A DNA stretch of 12,959 nt, taken from NCBI GenBank assembly GCA_031269635.1, contig JAISYY010000307.1, positions 1 through 12,959 of the forward strand. The letters are read 5' to 3'. The first letter of the stretch is position 1. Each line of letters starts with the position of its first letter. Below, piece by piece: positions 1-6,642 of this stretch. Source of the stretch: Tannerella sp. GTDB lineage: Bacteria; Bacteroidota; Bacteroidia; Bacteroidales; Tannerellaceae. The position numbers were made by a program, and so were the translations under genes. Below the pieces are notes generated by a model. It saw only the letters and a list, made by a program, of their open reading frames with translations, did no database searches and was not told where the DNA came from.

Positions 1-639
1 TCGTGCCTGCCCCTGAACAGGAACTGGTTTTGGAAAACTTCGTTCCCCGACGATCCGGTGAAAGACCCCGCCGAAATGGTCAGGAACAATCTTGAGCCGT
101 TCAACCGGGTGCACTGCAATTTCATCCTCAACGTCGCTCCGAACAGGGACGGCCTGATTGACGACAACGCCCTGGCTGCGCTCAAGGAAATCGGACGGCT
201 ATGGAACGACGACGTCCCTGCGACTCCCCTGCCACCGTTCGACCCGCCGGTTGTCTCGGCCAACATTGCCAAGCGCCAGCCCGTCAATTCGAGCTGGAGC
301 GACGACATGATGATTATGGACTTCGGCAACGACGACGATTTCAGTACGTCGTGGCAGTCGAACGAAGAAGTCGCCCGGCCGTGGTTTGAAGTCGACTTCC
401 CGCGCGACCGTTTCTTCAATGCGATCGCCGTCTACGACACGAAGCAGTGCATCAGGAAATATCGCCTGCTCTGCGAACAGGACGGCGAATGGAAAACGAT
501 CGTCTCCGGCAACAACGACCTGAAGGTGAAAATACACCGTTTCGACCGTATCCGCGGCGGAAAGGTGAAAATCATCATCGACGAATCCTCCGCCCCCCCA
601 GCCATTGCAGAGTTCTGCGTCTACGACGAAGTGAGATAA
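1..639 (+). CDS. GH29 alpha-L-fucosidase, C-terminal part with discoidin-like domain (5' end outside window)
   Basis: The reading frame is open to the left edge, so only the last 212 residues are visible. The first ~80 residues look like the end of a GH29 catalytic domain: NWFWK near the start, then an FNRVHCNFILNVAPNRDG block and a helix ending EIGRLW. This matches the usual end of the GH29 barrel (a conserved LLN-x-P-P-x-x-x-G stretch). Residues ~90-212 resemble an F5/8 type C (discoidin) carbohydrate-binding domain: an NSSW start, DFSTSWQS, PWFEVDF, and a final EFCVYDE strand. Family knowledge says these enzymes release terminal alpha-L-fucose by retaining hydrolysis in the periplasm or at the cell surface. 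The nucleophile, the acid/base residue and any signal peptide lie upstream and cannot be checked. A strong terminator follows, so this is the last gene of its unit. It converges with the rhamnosidase/mutarotase operon, which suggests a shared glycan-use locus. Confidence 0.85.
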   Translation, partial: SCLPLNRNWFWKTSFPDDPVKDPAEMVRNNLEPFNRVHCNFILNVAPNRDGLIDDNALAALKEIGRLWNDDVPATPLPPFDPPVVSANIAKRQPVNSSWSDDMMIMDFGNDDDFSTSWQSNEEVARPWFEVDFPRDRFFNAIAVYDTKQCIRKYRLLCEQDGEWKTIVSGNNDLKVKIHRFDRIRGGKVKIIIDESSAPPAIAEFCVYDEVR

Positions 640-664
640 CGTAAAAAAACAGGAGAATGATAAT

Positions 665-711
665 TAACCGGGAACTCAGGCGCCATACCTGACTTTCCCG
701 GTTATTTTTTT
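665..711 (+). terminator. Intrinsic terminator after the fucosidase gene
   Basis: A perfect 10-bp stem (TAACCGGGAA at 665-674 with TTCCCGGTTA at 695-704) is followed directly by a run of seven T (705-711). The loop carries a second small stem (TCAGG 676-680 with CCTGA 688-692). It starts 25 bp after the stop codon and ends the fucosidase transcript. The minus-strand flank has no U-tract, so it mainly acts on the plus strand. Confidence 0.85.
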
Positions 712-721
712 AACCCGGTTG

Positions 722-753
722 AAAAAGTACAGGCTTCGATTCTTCCTGTTTTT
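722..753 (-). terminator. Possible weak terminator overlapping the rhaM stop codon
   Basis: Read on the minus strand, ACAGG (749-745) and CCTGT (733-729) form a short stem around an 11-nt loop, followed by AC and five T. Some A:U pairs could extend it past a 2-nt bulge. The stem begins inside the rhaM stop codon. It is short, and the larger hairpin at 665-704 lies just beyond, so it is only a candidate 3' end for the rhamnosidase/rhaM operon. Confidence 0.3.
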
Positions 754-1066
754 ATTCCAGGTGAAAAACTTCTTCCAGGTAAACCGTCACGGGCGAATTG
801 TCGGGGTTGACTTCCATGATGTCGCTCATGTAATCCCACCATTTCTGCTGGATTTCGATGTTGCCCAGTTCCTGCGACGACGTGTCGCCGCTTACCTTTT
901 GTACGCCGAAAAGGATGTTCGTTTCCTCATCCAGATAGATGGAATAATCGCTGATTCCGGAACGCTTGATGAGGTCTGCGATTTCAGGCCATACAGCGTT
1001 GTGCCGTTTGATGTATTCCTGTTTACATCCCGGCTTCAATTTCATTTTAAAAGCTACTCGTTTCAT
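752..1066 (-). CDS. rhaM: L-rhamnose mutarotase
   Basis: This 104-residue protein has the length and layout of the RhaM/YiiL family (dimeric alpha-beta barrel fold), which interconverts the alpha and beta anomers of L-rhamnose in the cytoplasm ahead of rhamnose isomerase. Visible family residues are the EYIKRHNAVWPE block with Tyr18 and the catalytic His22 (E. coli numbering coincides), Tyr41 in the SDYSIYLDE strand, the paired Trp76-Trp77 in QKWWDYM, and the C-terminal NPDNSPV...LEEVFHL signature. No signal peptide is present. The start is the only upstream Met in frame and fits the family's usual MxRxAF start. There is no Shine-Dalgarno; the upstream sequence is A/T rich. It lies 20 bp after the rhamnosidase gene on the same strand, so the two are probably co-transcribed: the hydrolase releases rhamnose and the mutarotase prepares it for catabolism. 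Confidence 0.95.
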   Translation of the reverse strand: MKRVAFKMKLKPGCKQEYIKRHNAVWPEIADLIKRSGISDYSIYLDEETNILFGVQKVSGDTSSQELGNIEIQQKWWDYMSDIMEVNPDNSPVTVYLEEVFHLE

Positions 1067-1086
1067 AATTATAATATTTTTATGGG

Positions 1087-3723
1087 TTAGTAATTACATT
1101 TCTTTTCCAGTTCCCTGATCACCACCGGCCCCAGCAGTCCCGAAGGCAGCGGCGTCCACGTGTCAAACCGTGTGTCCCGGTAGGTGATGTTTACGAAATT
1201 GATTTCATGGAAGATGCGCCACTCCACGCCGCGACGGTCGTAGTCAGCGATGCGGTTTGCGGGCAGATTCGTCACTTCTATTTCAAGTGTGTTTTCGCCG
1301 TCCCGGAGCAGGTCGCCGATAAGCGCTTCGAACGGAACGGCATAGCGTGTGCCGGCTTTCTTTCCGTTCACCCTCACAACGGCGCTTTCACGCACATCGC
1401 CCAGGCAGAGACGGTACTCTCTGCCCTGTTCTTTCGTGAAATCGAACGTCGTTTCATAGAGAGCCGTTCCCATGTTTCTTTTCAGGGTTTCGTTATCCAG
1501 TTCCGTCCATGAAATAAGAGCCGGAAGCCGGAACGTTTCGTTCACAGCCGGTTCGCTTTCGACGAAACGCATCTTCCAGTCCGTATCTAATGCGACAATC
1601 CTGTCCGTCGGCTGGTAATAAATCCAGTCTTCCGCCCGGATGTTCCTGCCGGCAAACGTCTTTATGATAATGGATTCGCCCGGCCGGAGTTGCATGTAGA
1701 CTTCCGTCCTTCCGTTGCGGGTGCGCAGGCAGGCTTTGCCCGTTTTACCCGTCATGGGGTCGTAGAACACGGCGCTTTCCGCCCTCGTGCCGAGCGCCAC
1801 CCAGCCGTCTACCGGACGGTTTTGCAACAGGGCGAAGAAATAAATATGACCGCCGTCGTGCCTGCGGCGGATCAGTTTCCCGCCGAAGTCCGCGACAAAC
1901 GATTCCCGGTAAGTATCAAACGCCGTCAGCAGGGAAGCGTCAAACGTCCCCGCCGTCACCGTTTTTTCCGTGCGCAGTTTTTCCATAATCCTGCTAAACG
2001 CCTGCCGCCGTTCTTCCAGACGAAACAATCCCGGCACGTCTTCGGGATACTGTCCTGCAAAGATGACCGCCGCTCCCTGCTGTGCCAGCTCGTGAATACG
2101 CGAGAGGGTCTCGACGGGAATCCGCTTGACCGCCGGAAGAATCAGCGCCTTGTAAAGCGCACCGCCTTCCGTTTTCAAGAGGCCGTTTTCGACGGTACAG
2201 GTTTGCAGGAAGCGGTCGGAGATGTAATCCACATCATATCCCGAAGCCATGATACGATCTACCGCGCCGCAAAATTCCGGCAGGCGTTCGCGCATGCCGT
2301 GAATTGCAAACGACAGGTAGTAGTTACCGCGTTGTTCGTGCAGGAAATCGTATATCGGCAGGTAAAGCAGGAAGTCGTTGTCGGGTGCGCCGCTTTGCAG
2401 GAACGCCTGCGTGCGTGCGATATAGTCGAAAAATGCCGGTGCGTCGCGCCATATCGTGTTGGTTGGCGACATGTCGACAGAGGCGTAGAATTTCCATCCG
2501 GGCCAGGCAGCGTCGCGCGGCGAATAGGCCGTGCCGTGGAAGAAGACGTGATTGACACCGGAAGCGAACATCAGGTCAAGTTCGGGCTTGCATTGCGAGA
2601 GCGATGTTCGGAAATGTTCGGTCAGCCAAGTGAACGTTTCGGACGATGTGTATTTTTTCCCTGCGATGTGCGCCGCCGAAGACGCATATTTCAGTACTGT
2701 CGGGTCACTGTCGTTCGTCTTGCGGATAGAATCCCTGCGCAGGCCGGGAATGTCGAAGTCGGTGATGCCGAACGATTCACATTCGGGAATGTCCACCAGT
2801 GCGTAGAGGTCAATCAGGTTGGCCGGCGAGCCGTGCGCCTGGTTCCGCACGGTGAGGCCGTGGCCGTGCGCCCAGTCAACCCATACCTGTGTAAAATTCT
2901 CGCGCAGCATATCCCCGACCGTTTCGCGGTAGTCGGCGATCACGCGTGCCGAACTGTCCGTAGCGCCGTCGGCCAGCAGTTCGGGGAAATGATCCTGCAA
3001 ACGGTAACCGCGCCGCCGTTCAAACTCGTCCGTCAACGCCGGTGTCCAGTCGGCGTCGTACACTTCGTACGAATCGTTGAAGACGCCTTGCGGGAACGGC
3101 GTCCCCGCCGCCGCAAAAGCCCGGTCGAACTTTTCAAAATAGCGCTCGACGGCTTCCCGGTTCAGGTGGTCCAGCACATTGCCTTTACCGCCGGGCGCCG
3201 CCCGTTTCACCTGCTGCCCCGTCTTCCCGACTTCCGGCCGGCCGTCGCGGAAAATAACCTTACTCGCCGCATCGTCGACACTTATTTCCGGGCCGCCGAA
3301 AGGCCAGCCCGTGCCGTTGTTCATGTCCACACCCATGTCCAGCCGTCCGGCTTCCGACAGTGTGAACGCCAGCATTTCCATCCACCGCGGCGAAAGATAG
3401 TCAATATACTGCGCTTCCCGGCCCTTCACACCGTAGATGGGCGTTATCTCCACGCCGCCGATACCCGCACGGCTCAGCGCCTCCAGGTTATACGTGATAT
3501 TGGCCGAATCGACGGCGCTTCCCATCCACCACCAGCGCGTCCAGGGTTTCGTCTCGCGCGTAATCTCCGGCCAGGAAACATCCTCCGGCTCCGGTGTACA
3601 CGCAACAAAACAGCACACCGCAAAGACGGGCAGCAAATTGAAAATTGAAAGTGGAGAGTGAAAAATGTTTCTTTTTTTCGCGTCCCCTGTGTCTCCGTGT
3701 TGATGACTAAATTTGTAAATCAT
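1087..3723 (-). CDS. GH106-type alpha-L-rhamnosidase, predicted surface or periplasmic lipoprotein
   Basis: The 878-residue protein starts with a long basic n-region (KKR at 16-18), a hydrophobic stretch at 30-41 and a lipobox-like FVAC, giving Cys42 as the likely lipidated residue. The next residues (TPEPED) are acidic, as in surface-export signals of Bacteroidetes lipoproteins. The mature N-terminus has a KPWTRWWWMGSAVD motif followed by GIGGVEITPIYG and MNNGTGWPFGGP, which I recognise as the barrel start of GH106 (PF17132). A conserved-looking TSSETFTW block places Glu362 in a likely active-site strand. Residues ~750-875 form a jelly-roll, galactose-binding-like domain (ETTFDF, VRVNGKKAG, GENTLEIEVTNLPANR) typical of these enzymes. 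Family members are commonly ~900-1100 residues, so this one is compact. GH106 enzymes remove terminal L-rhamnose from plant or microbial glycans. The adjacent rhaM and the specific promoter upstream support this role. The exact linkage and substrate cannot be read from sequence. Met1 is the only ATG before the lipobox. Confidence 0.85.
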   Translation of the reverse strand: MIYKFSHQHGDTGDAKKRNIFHSPLSIFNLLPVFAVCCFVACTPEPEDVSWPEITRETKPWTRWWWMGSAVDSANITYNLEALSRAGIGGVEITPIYGVKGREAQYIDYLSPRWMEMLAFTLSEAGRLDMGVDMNNGTGWPFGGPEISVDDAASKVIFRDGRPEVGKTGQQVKRAAPGGKGNVLDHLNREAVERYFEKFDRAFAAAGTPFPQGVFNDSYEVYDADWTPALTDEFERRRGYRLQDHFPELLADGATDSSARVIADYRETVGDMLRENFTQVWVDWAHGHGLTVRNQAHGSPANLIDLYALVDIPECESFGITDFDIPGLRRDSIRKTNDSDPTVLKYASSAAHIAGKKYTSSETFTWLTEHFRTSLSQCKPELDLMFASGVNHVFFHGTAYSPRDAAWPGWKFYASVDMSPTNTIWRDAPAFFDYIARTQAFLQSGAPDNDFLLYLPIYDFLHEQRGNYYLSFAIHGMRERLPEFCGAVDRIMASGYDVDYISDRFLQTCTVENGLLKTEGGALYKALILPAVKRIPVETLSRIHELAQQGAAVIFAGQYPEDVPGLFRLEERRQAFSRIMEKLRTEKTVTAGTFDASLLTAFDTYRESFVADFGGKLIRRRHDGGHIYFFALLQNRPVDGWVALGTRAESAVFYDPMTGKTGKACLRTRNGRTEVYMQLRPGESIIIKTFAGRNIRAEDWIYYQPTDRIVALDTDWKMRFVESEPAVNETFRLPALISWTELDNETLKRNMGTALYETTFDFTKEQGREYRLCLGDVRESAVVRVNGKKAGTRYAVPFEALIGDLLRDGENTLEIEVTNLPANRIADYDRRGVEWRIFHEINFVNITYRDTRFDTWTPLPSGLLGPVVIRELEKKCNY
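3635..3662. repeat. Heptamer repeat inside the rhamnosidase signal-peptide codons
   Basis: On the plus strand, four consecutive 7-bp units read AAATTGA, AAATTGA, AAGTGGA, GAGTGAA. The first two are identical and the others are degenerate. They fall in codons ~21-30 of the rhamnosidase, between the start codon and the hydrophobic core of the signal peptide. A similar heptamer array occurs at 5314-5355. Because 7 is not a multiple of 3, gain or loss of one unit would shift the reading frame. Confidence 0.6.
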
Positions 3724-3757
3724 GATAATAAAATTACTTTTCTATTGAAACAGTCGT

Positions 3758-3788
3758 CAAATGTAATACTTTTCCTCCGGAAAACAAG
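3758..3788 (-). promoter_or_regulatory. Bacteroidetes-type promoter for the rhamnosidase-rhaM operon
   Basis: On the minus strand CTTG (3788-3785) and TACATTTG (3765-3758) are separated by 19 bp. This is a perfect match to the TAnnTTTG -7 box and a near match (3 of 4) to the TTTG -33 box of the major sigma factor of Bacteroidetes. The predicted start is near 3751, giving a ~28-nt 5' leader before the ATG at 3723. The spacer contains a small palindrome, TTTTCC-N3-GGAAAA (3770-3784), that could be a regulator site. Confidence 0.7.
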
Positions 3789-3853
3789 CCGGGATGTATT
3801 AAAATTTTTCTGTTGTCGGGACTGAAGACCTCGGGGCGCATCGAACGACCTAT

Positions 3854-3893
3854 TGTAAAATAATTTATCACCGGGTGTAAAATTATTTTACAC
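3854..3893. promoter_or_regulatory. Perfect inverted repeat, candidate operator or enhancer site
   Basis: TGTAAAATAATTT (3854-3866) and AAATTATTTTACA (3880-3892) are exact reverse complements, 13 bp each, around a 13-nt centre. The right half also forms its own tighter palindrome, GTGTAAAA-TTA-TTTTACAC (3875-3893). Altogether there are three TGTAAAA half-sites: two direct and one inverted. It is centred about 100 bp upstream of the predicted sigma-54 start of the exporter operon, the usual distance for a bacterial enhancer-binding protein. It could also serve the divergent rhamnosidase promoter. No T-tract follows, so it is not a terminator. Confidence 0.6.
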
Positions 3894-3947
3894 TTTGGGG
3901 TTTATGCGATTTCATTATTATTATCTGTATCAGCTGTTTGTTTGTTT

Positions 3948-3963
3948 TGGCACGATTTTGGTA
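3948..3963 (+). promoter_or_regulatory. Sigma-54-like -24/-12 promoter for the exporter operon
   Basis: TGGCACG (3948-3954) matches the sigma-54 -24 element fully. With the required spacing, the -12 element reads TGGTA where TTGCA is expected: the key G is present but the invariant C is a T. The predicted start is ~3973, 28 nt before the exporter's first ATG. I found no good TAnnTTTG box on this strand; the closest alternative is TTTG (3941-3944), a 21-bp spacer, then TATAATCG (3966-3973). In Bacteroidetes, exporter clusters of this kind often sit beside sigma-54 response regulators, which supports the reading. The imperfect -12 keeps confidence moderate. Confidence 0.45.
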
Positions 3964-4000
3964 TGTATAATCGTAGATGAACAAAAAAAATGATTGAAAG

Positions 4001-5320
4001 ATGGAAAAAATGATGATTCTATTGTTAATGGCGATTCCTTCCGGAATCTTTTCTCAGGAAAAAGTCCGGACACTGGAGGAATGTATTGAATATGCGATCC
4101 TGCATAATCCGCAACATGCGAAGCAGGTGGCACAGAATGAAATTTACAGATATAATCAAAGGGAAACGCTCGGCGGTTTTCTGCCGTCGCTGAACGCCGG
4201 AACGGGCGTGTCGATGAATTTCGGGCGTGGCGTGGATCCGGAAACGAATACTTATATCAGTACGAATACGTTCAGCAATGCGTACGAGATTTATTCTTCC
4301 CTTACTTTGTTTGACGGATTCGCGCAGATATACCGGGTGAAAATGGCGAAGATTAACCGTTTGAAAGGGAAGGAAGAACTCCAGGCGCTCAAGGACAGGA
4401 CGACGTTCGAAGTGATGGAAATCTTTTTTAACGTTCTTTATTACAAGGGTACGGTGAAACTGGCCGAACAGCAGTTGGAGGAGAGTGTCCATAACTTGAA
4501 GAAATTCCGGCGGATGGAGGAACTGGGGCTTAAATCAATTCCCGATCTGGCGGAGATGCAGGCGAAAGAAGCCGAAGACCGCTTTTTGTTGACCCGGCAA
4601 GTCAATCTTTATAATCTGGAGATCATTAAGCTGAAGGAAAAAATGAATTTGCCGGTGGAAGAAGATTTGTTAATTAAAGACTGTGAGCAGGCGCCACTGG
4701 CGGATACCGGAACGCAAAGCGCAATGGAAATTTATCAGCAGGCGCTGGTCGTTTTGCCTAAAGTATTGGCTTCCGCGCAATCCCTGTCGGCAACCCGGAT
4801 GGAGTACAAGGTGGCGCGGGGACGTTTGTTTCCCACCCTGTCGCTGAATGGAGGTTTTTCGACCGGATTTTCGCGCCTGATGGACGGGACGCCGTACATG
4901 TCGTTCAGCGAACAGTTGAAACTTCGCGAAGGAAGTTACATCAGTGCAAGCCTGTCGATTCCCCTGTTCAACGGGTTCTCCCGTTCTTCGGAAATGAAAC
5001 GCAGCAGGCAGCGTCTGGTTATCGCTCAATATCAACACGAGGAAACCCTTCGTCAGGTGTATAGCGAAATCGAACAGGCCGTGGCCGACGTCAACGGCCT
5101 GTCGGACGAATACTTACATGCACAGAAACGAACCGTCGCCATGCAGAGCGCCCACCAAATGAACCTCCGTAAATACGAAGAAGGTTTGATTGATGCCGTC
5201 GCATTGACAACCAGTTCGAACCGCTTGCTCAATTCCCGCGTGGAAGAGCTTTATACCGGCCTGAAGTATCAGTTGAAATATAAATTGTTGAATTATTATA
5301 AAGGGGGGAGTTTGAATTGA
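4001..5320 (+). CDS. TolC-family outer-membrane efflux channel
   Basis: The 439-residue protein has a short signal peptide (hydrophobic stretch ~4-16, likely cleavage after FS at 17-18) and two outer-membrane-efflux (OEP, PF02321) halves at roughly 24-210 and 232-430. Family features are LEECIEYAILHNP at the N-terminus, GFLPSLNAGTG (first beta-strand entry), SLTLFDGF, the later repeat of the same pattern in LFPTLSLNGGFS and LSIPLFNGFSRS, and long helices ending in a lysine-tyrosine-rich tail. TolC trimers form the outer-membrane exit duct of tripartite exporters. This is the first gene of the exporter operon; the adaptor follows after 52 bp, a gap mostly made of heptamer repeats. The start at 4001 puts a suitable basic n-region (MEKM) before the hydrophobic core; Met4 and Met5 are alternatives. 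GATTGAAAG upstream is at most a weak ribosome-binding sequence. Confidence 0.93.
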   Translation: MEKMMILLLMAIPSGIFSQEKVRTLEECIEYAILHNPQHAKQVAQNEIYRYNQRETLGGFLPSLNAGTGVSMNFGRGVDPETNTYISTNTFSNAYEIYSSLTLFDGFAQIYRVKMAKINRLKGKEELQALKDRTTFEVMEIFFNVLYYKGTVKLAEQQLEESVHNLKKFRRMEELGLKSIPDLAEMQAKEAEDRFLLTRQVNLYNLEIIKLKEKMNLPVEEDLLIKDCEQAPLADTGTQSAMEIYQQALVVLPKVLASAQSLSATRMEYKVARGRLFPTLSLNGGFSTGFSRLMDGTPYMSFSEQLKLREGSYISASLSIPLFNGFSRSSEMKRSRQRLVIAQYQHEETLRQVYSEIEQAVADVNGLSDEYLHAQKRTVAMQSAHQMNLRKYEEGLIDAVALTTSSNRLLNSRVEELYTGLKYQLKYKLLNYYKGGSLN

Positions 5321-5355
5321 GAATTAAGAATTGGGAATTGGGAATTAAAAATTAT
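5314..5355. repeat. Heptamer tandem repeat at the end of the TolC gene
   Basis: Five in-register 7-bp units (GAATTGA, GAATTAA, GAATTGG, GAATTGG, GAATTAA; 5314-5348) are followed by a degenerate sixth (AAATTAT). The first unit supplies the last Asn codon and the TGA stop of the TolC gene. The rest fills most of the gap to the adaptor gene. Such A/T-rich heptamer arrays are familiar from Bacteroidales intergenic regions; I recall this without having been able to search for it. Confidence 0.75.
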
Positions 5356-5372
5356 TATAAAATATAAAAGTC

Positions 5373-6623
5373 ATGGATATACAGTTAGAAAAGAAAAAAG
5401 GTTTGCGGAAGAAACATATTCCGTATATTGCCGGAGGAGTTATTTTCCTGGTTGCATTGGGTTGGATGGTTTTTGGAAATCATAGCTCCAAGTTCAATGT
5501 AGAGAAAGATAAAGTGATTATGCAAAGCGTCCTGAAAAGTGAATTTAATGATTATATTCGCGTAAACGGACAGGTGCAGCCGATTAATACCATTCAGTTG
5601 AGCGCGATTGAGGGGGGTATGGTGGCTGAAAAAGTGGTGGAAGAAGGTTCGATGGTCAGGCGGGGCGAAGTGATTGTCCGGCTGACGAACCCGATGCTGA
5701 GCCTGAATATCCTCGACAGCGAGGCACAGCTGGCCGAGAAACAGAATTTCCTGCGTAACACGCAGGTGACTATGGAGCAGGAACGCCTGAATCTCCGCAA
5801 GGAAAAACTCCAGCTGGATTTGGATATTGACCGCAAGAAGCGGAAATACGAGCAGTACGAAAACCTGTACGCCGAAGAACTGACCTCCAAAGAGGAATAC
5901 CTGCAGGCCAAGGAAGATTATGAATTTGCCGTGAATGGGCGCGATCTGGTGATGGAACGCCAGCGCCAGGATTCCATTTTCCGGGGAATACAGGTGGAAC
6001 AGATGGAAGAAAGCCTGAACAACATCCGCCGAAACCTGGTTTTGGTGCGCCAGCGGGTCAATAACTTAGACGTTAAAGCGCCGGTGGATGGTCAGTTGGG
6101 GTTGCTTGACGTGGAAATCGGGCAGTCGGTAGGGAGCGGTGCACGTATCGGTCAAATCAGCGTGCTTTCGGATTACAAAATCGAAGCCCTGATTGACGAG
6201 CATTATATTGACCGCGTACGTAGCGGCCTGGTTGCAACCTTCGAGCGGCAGGACAGGACGTATCACCTCGTTGTCCGCAAAGTCTATCCCGAAGTCCGCG
6301 ATAAACAGTTTAAAACCGATTTTATCTTTGAGGGCGAACGTCCCGACAACATCCGCACCGGACAAACCTATTACATTAACCTGCAACTGGGTCAACCGGT
6401 GGAGGCGCTTTTGATTCCGCGCGGCGCTTTCTATCAGAATACGGGCGGGCAGTGGATTTTCGTAGTCACGCCGGATGAAAAGAAAGTTGTTCGCCGCCCG
6501 GTACGGATCGGACGCCAGAATCCGCTCTATTACGAAGTGCTCAGCGGTCTGGAAGCCGGCGAGAAGGTCGTTACGTCGAGCTACGACAGTTATGGTGATG
6601 CAGAAGAATTGATTCTTAAATAA
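5373..6623 (+). CDS. HlyD/MacA-family periplasmic adaptor of a tripartite exporter
   Basis: The 416-residue protein has a basic N-terminus, one membrane anchor (~16-34), and the adaptor domain order. The first biotinyl-lipoyl half lies at ~73-106 (IEGGMVAEKVVEEGSMVRRGE), a long two-helix coiled coil rich in Glu, Lys, Gln and Arg at ~110-225, and the second lipoyl half at ~230-263 (DVKAPVDGQLG, GQSVGSG). A beta-barrel follows to about 345, then a membrane-proximal domain ending with a GLEAGEKVVTSS motif. Adaptors of this family link an inner-membrane transporter to a TolC duct. It lies between the TolC gene and the first permease (19-bp gap), so it is almost surely part of the same complex. 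No Cys for lipidation is seen, so it is anchored by its transmembrane helix. The start is chosen because it keeps the cytoplasmic tail short; the leader is A/T rich without a clear ribosome-binding site. Confidence 0.93.
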   Translation: MDIQLEKKKGLRKKHIPYIAGGVIFLVALGWMVFGNHSSKFNVEKDKVIMQSVLKSEFNDYIRVNGQVQPINTIQLSAIEGGMVAEKVVEEGSMVRRGEVIVRLTNPMLSLNILDSEAQLAEKQNFLRNTQVTMEQERLNLRKEKLQLDLDIDRKKRKYEQYENLYAEELTSKEEYLQAKEDYEFAVNGRDLVMERQRQDSIFRGIQVEQMEESLNNIRRNLVLVRQRVNNLDVKAPVDGQLGLLDVEIGQSVGSGARIGQISVLSDYKIEALIDEHYIDRVRSGLVATFERQDRTYHLVVRKVYPEVRDKQFKTDFIFEGERPDNIRTGQTYYINLQLGQPVEALLIPRGAFYQNTGGQWIFVVTPDEKKVVRRPVRIGRQNPLYYEVLSGLEAGEKVVTSSYDSYGDAEELILK

Positions 6624-6642
6624 TAATTAAATAACAGACAAG

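Noticed and set aside
719..1090. 123-codon plus-strand frame overlapping rhaM.
   Set aside because: rhaM on the minus strand has all family residues; the plus-strand frame has none and lies after a terminator without a promoter.
1690..3648. Very long open frame (652 codons) on the plus strand, antisense to the rhamnosidase.
   Set aside because: It mirrors a GC-rich gene with clear GH106 motifs on the other strand. The translation is Arg/His/Val-rich without recognisable domains, a typical shadow frame.
3966..3973. TATAATCG as a vegetative -7 box for the exporter operon with TTTG at 3941-3944.
   Set aside because: Spacing is acceptable but the TTTG part of the -7 box is only half matched; kept as an alternative to the sigma-54-like element, not as a separate feature.
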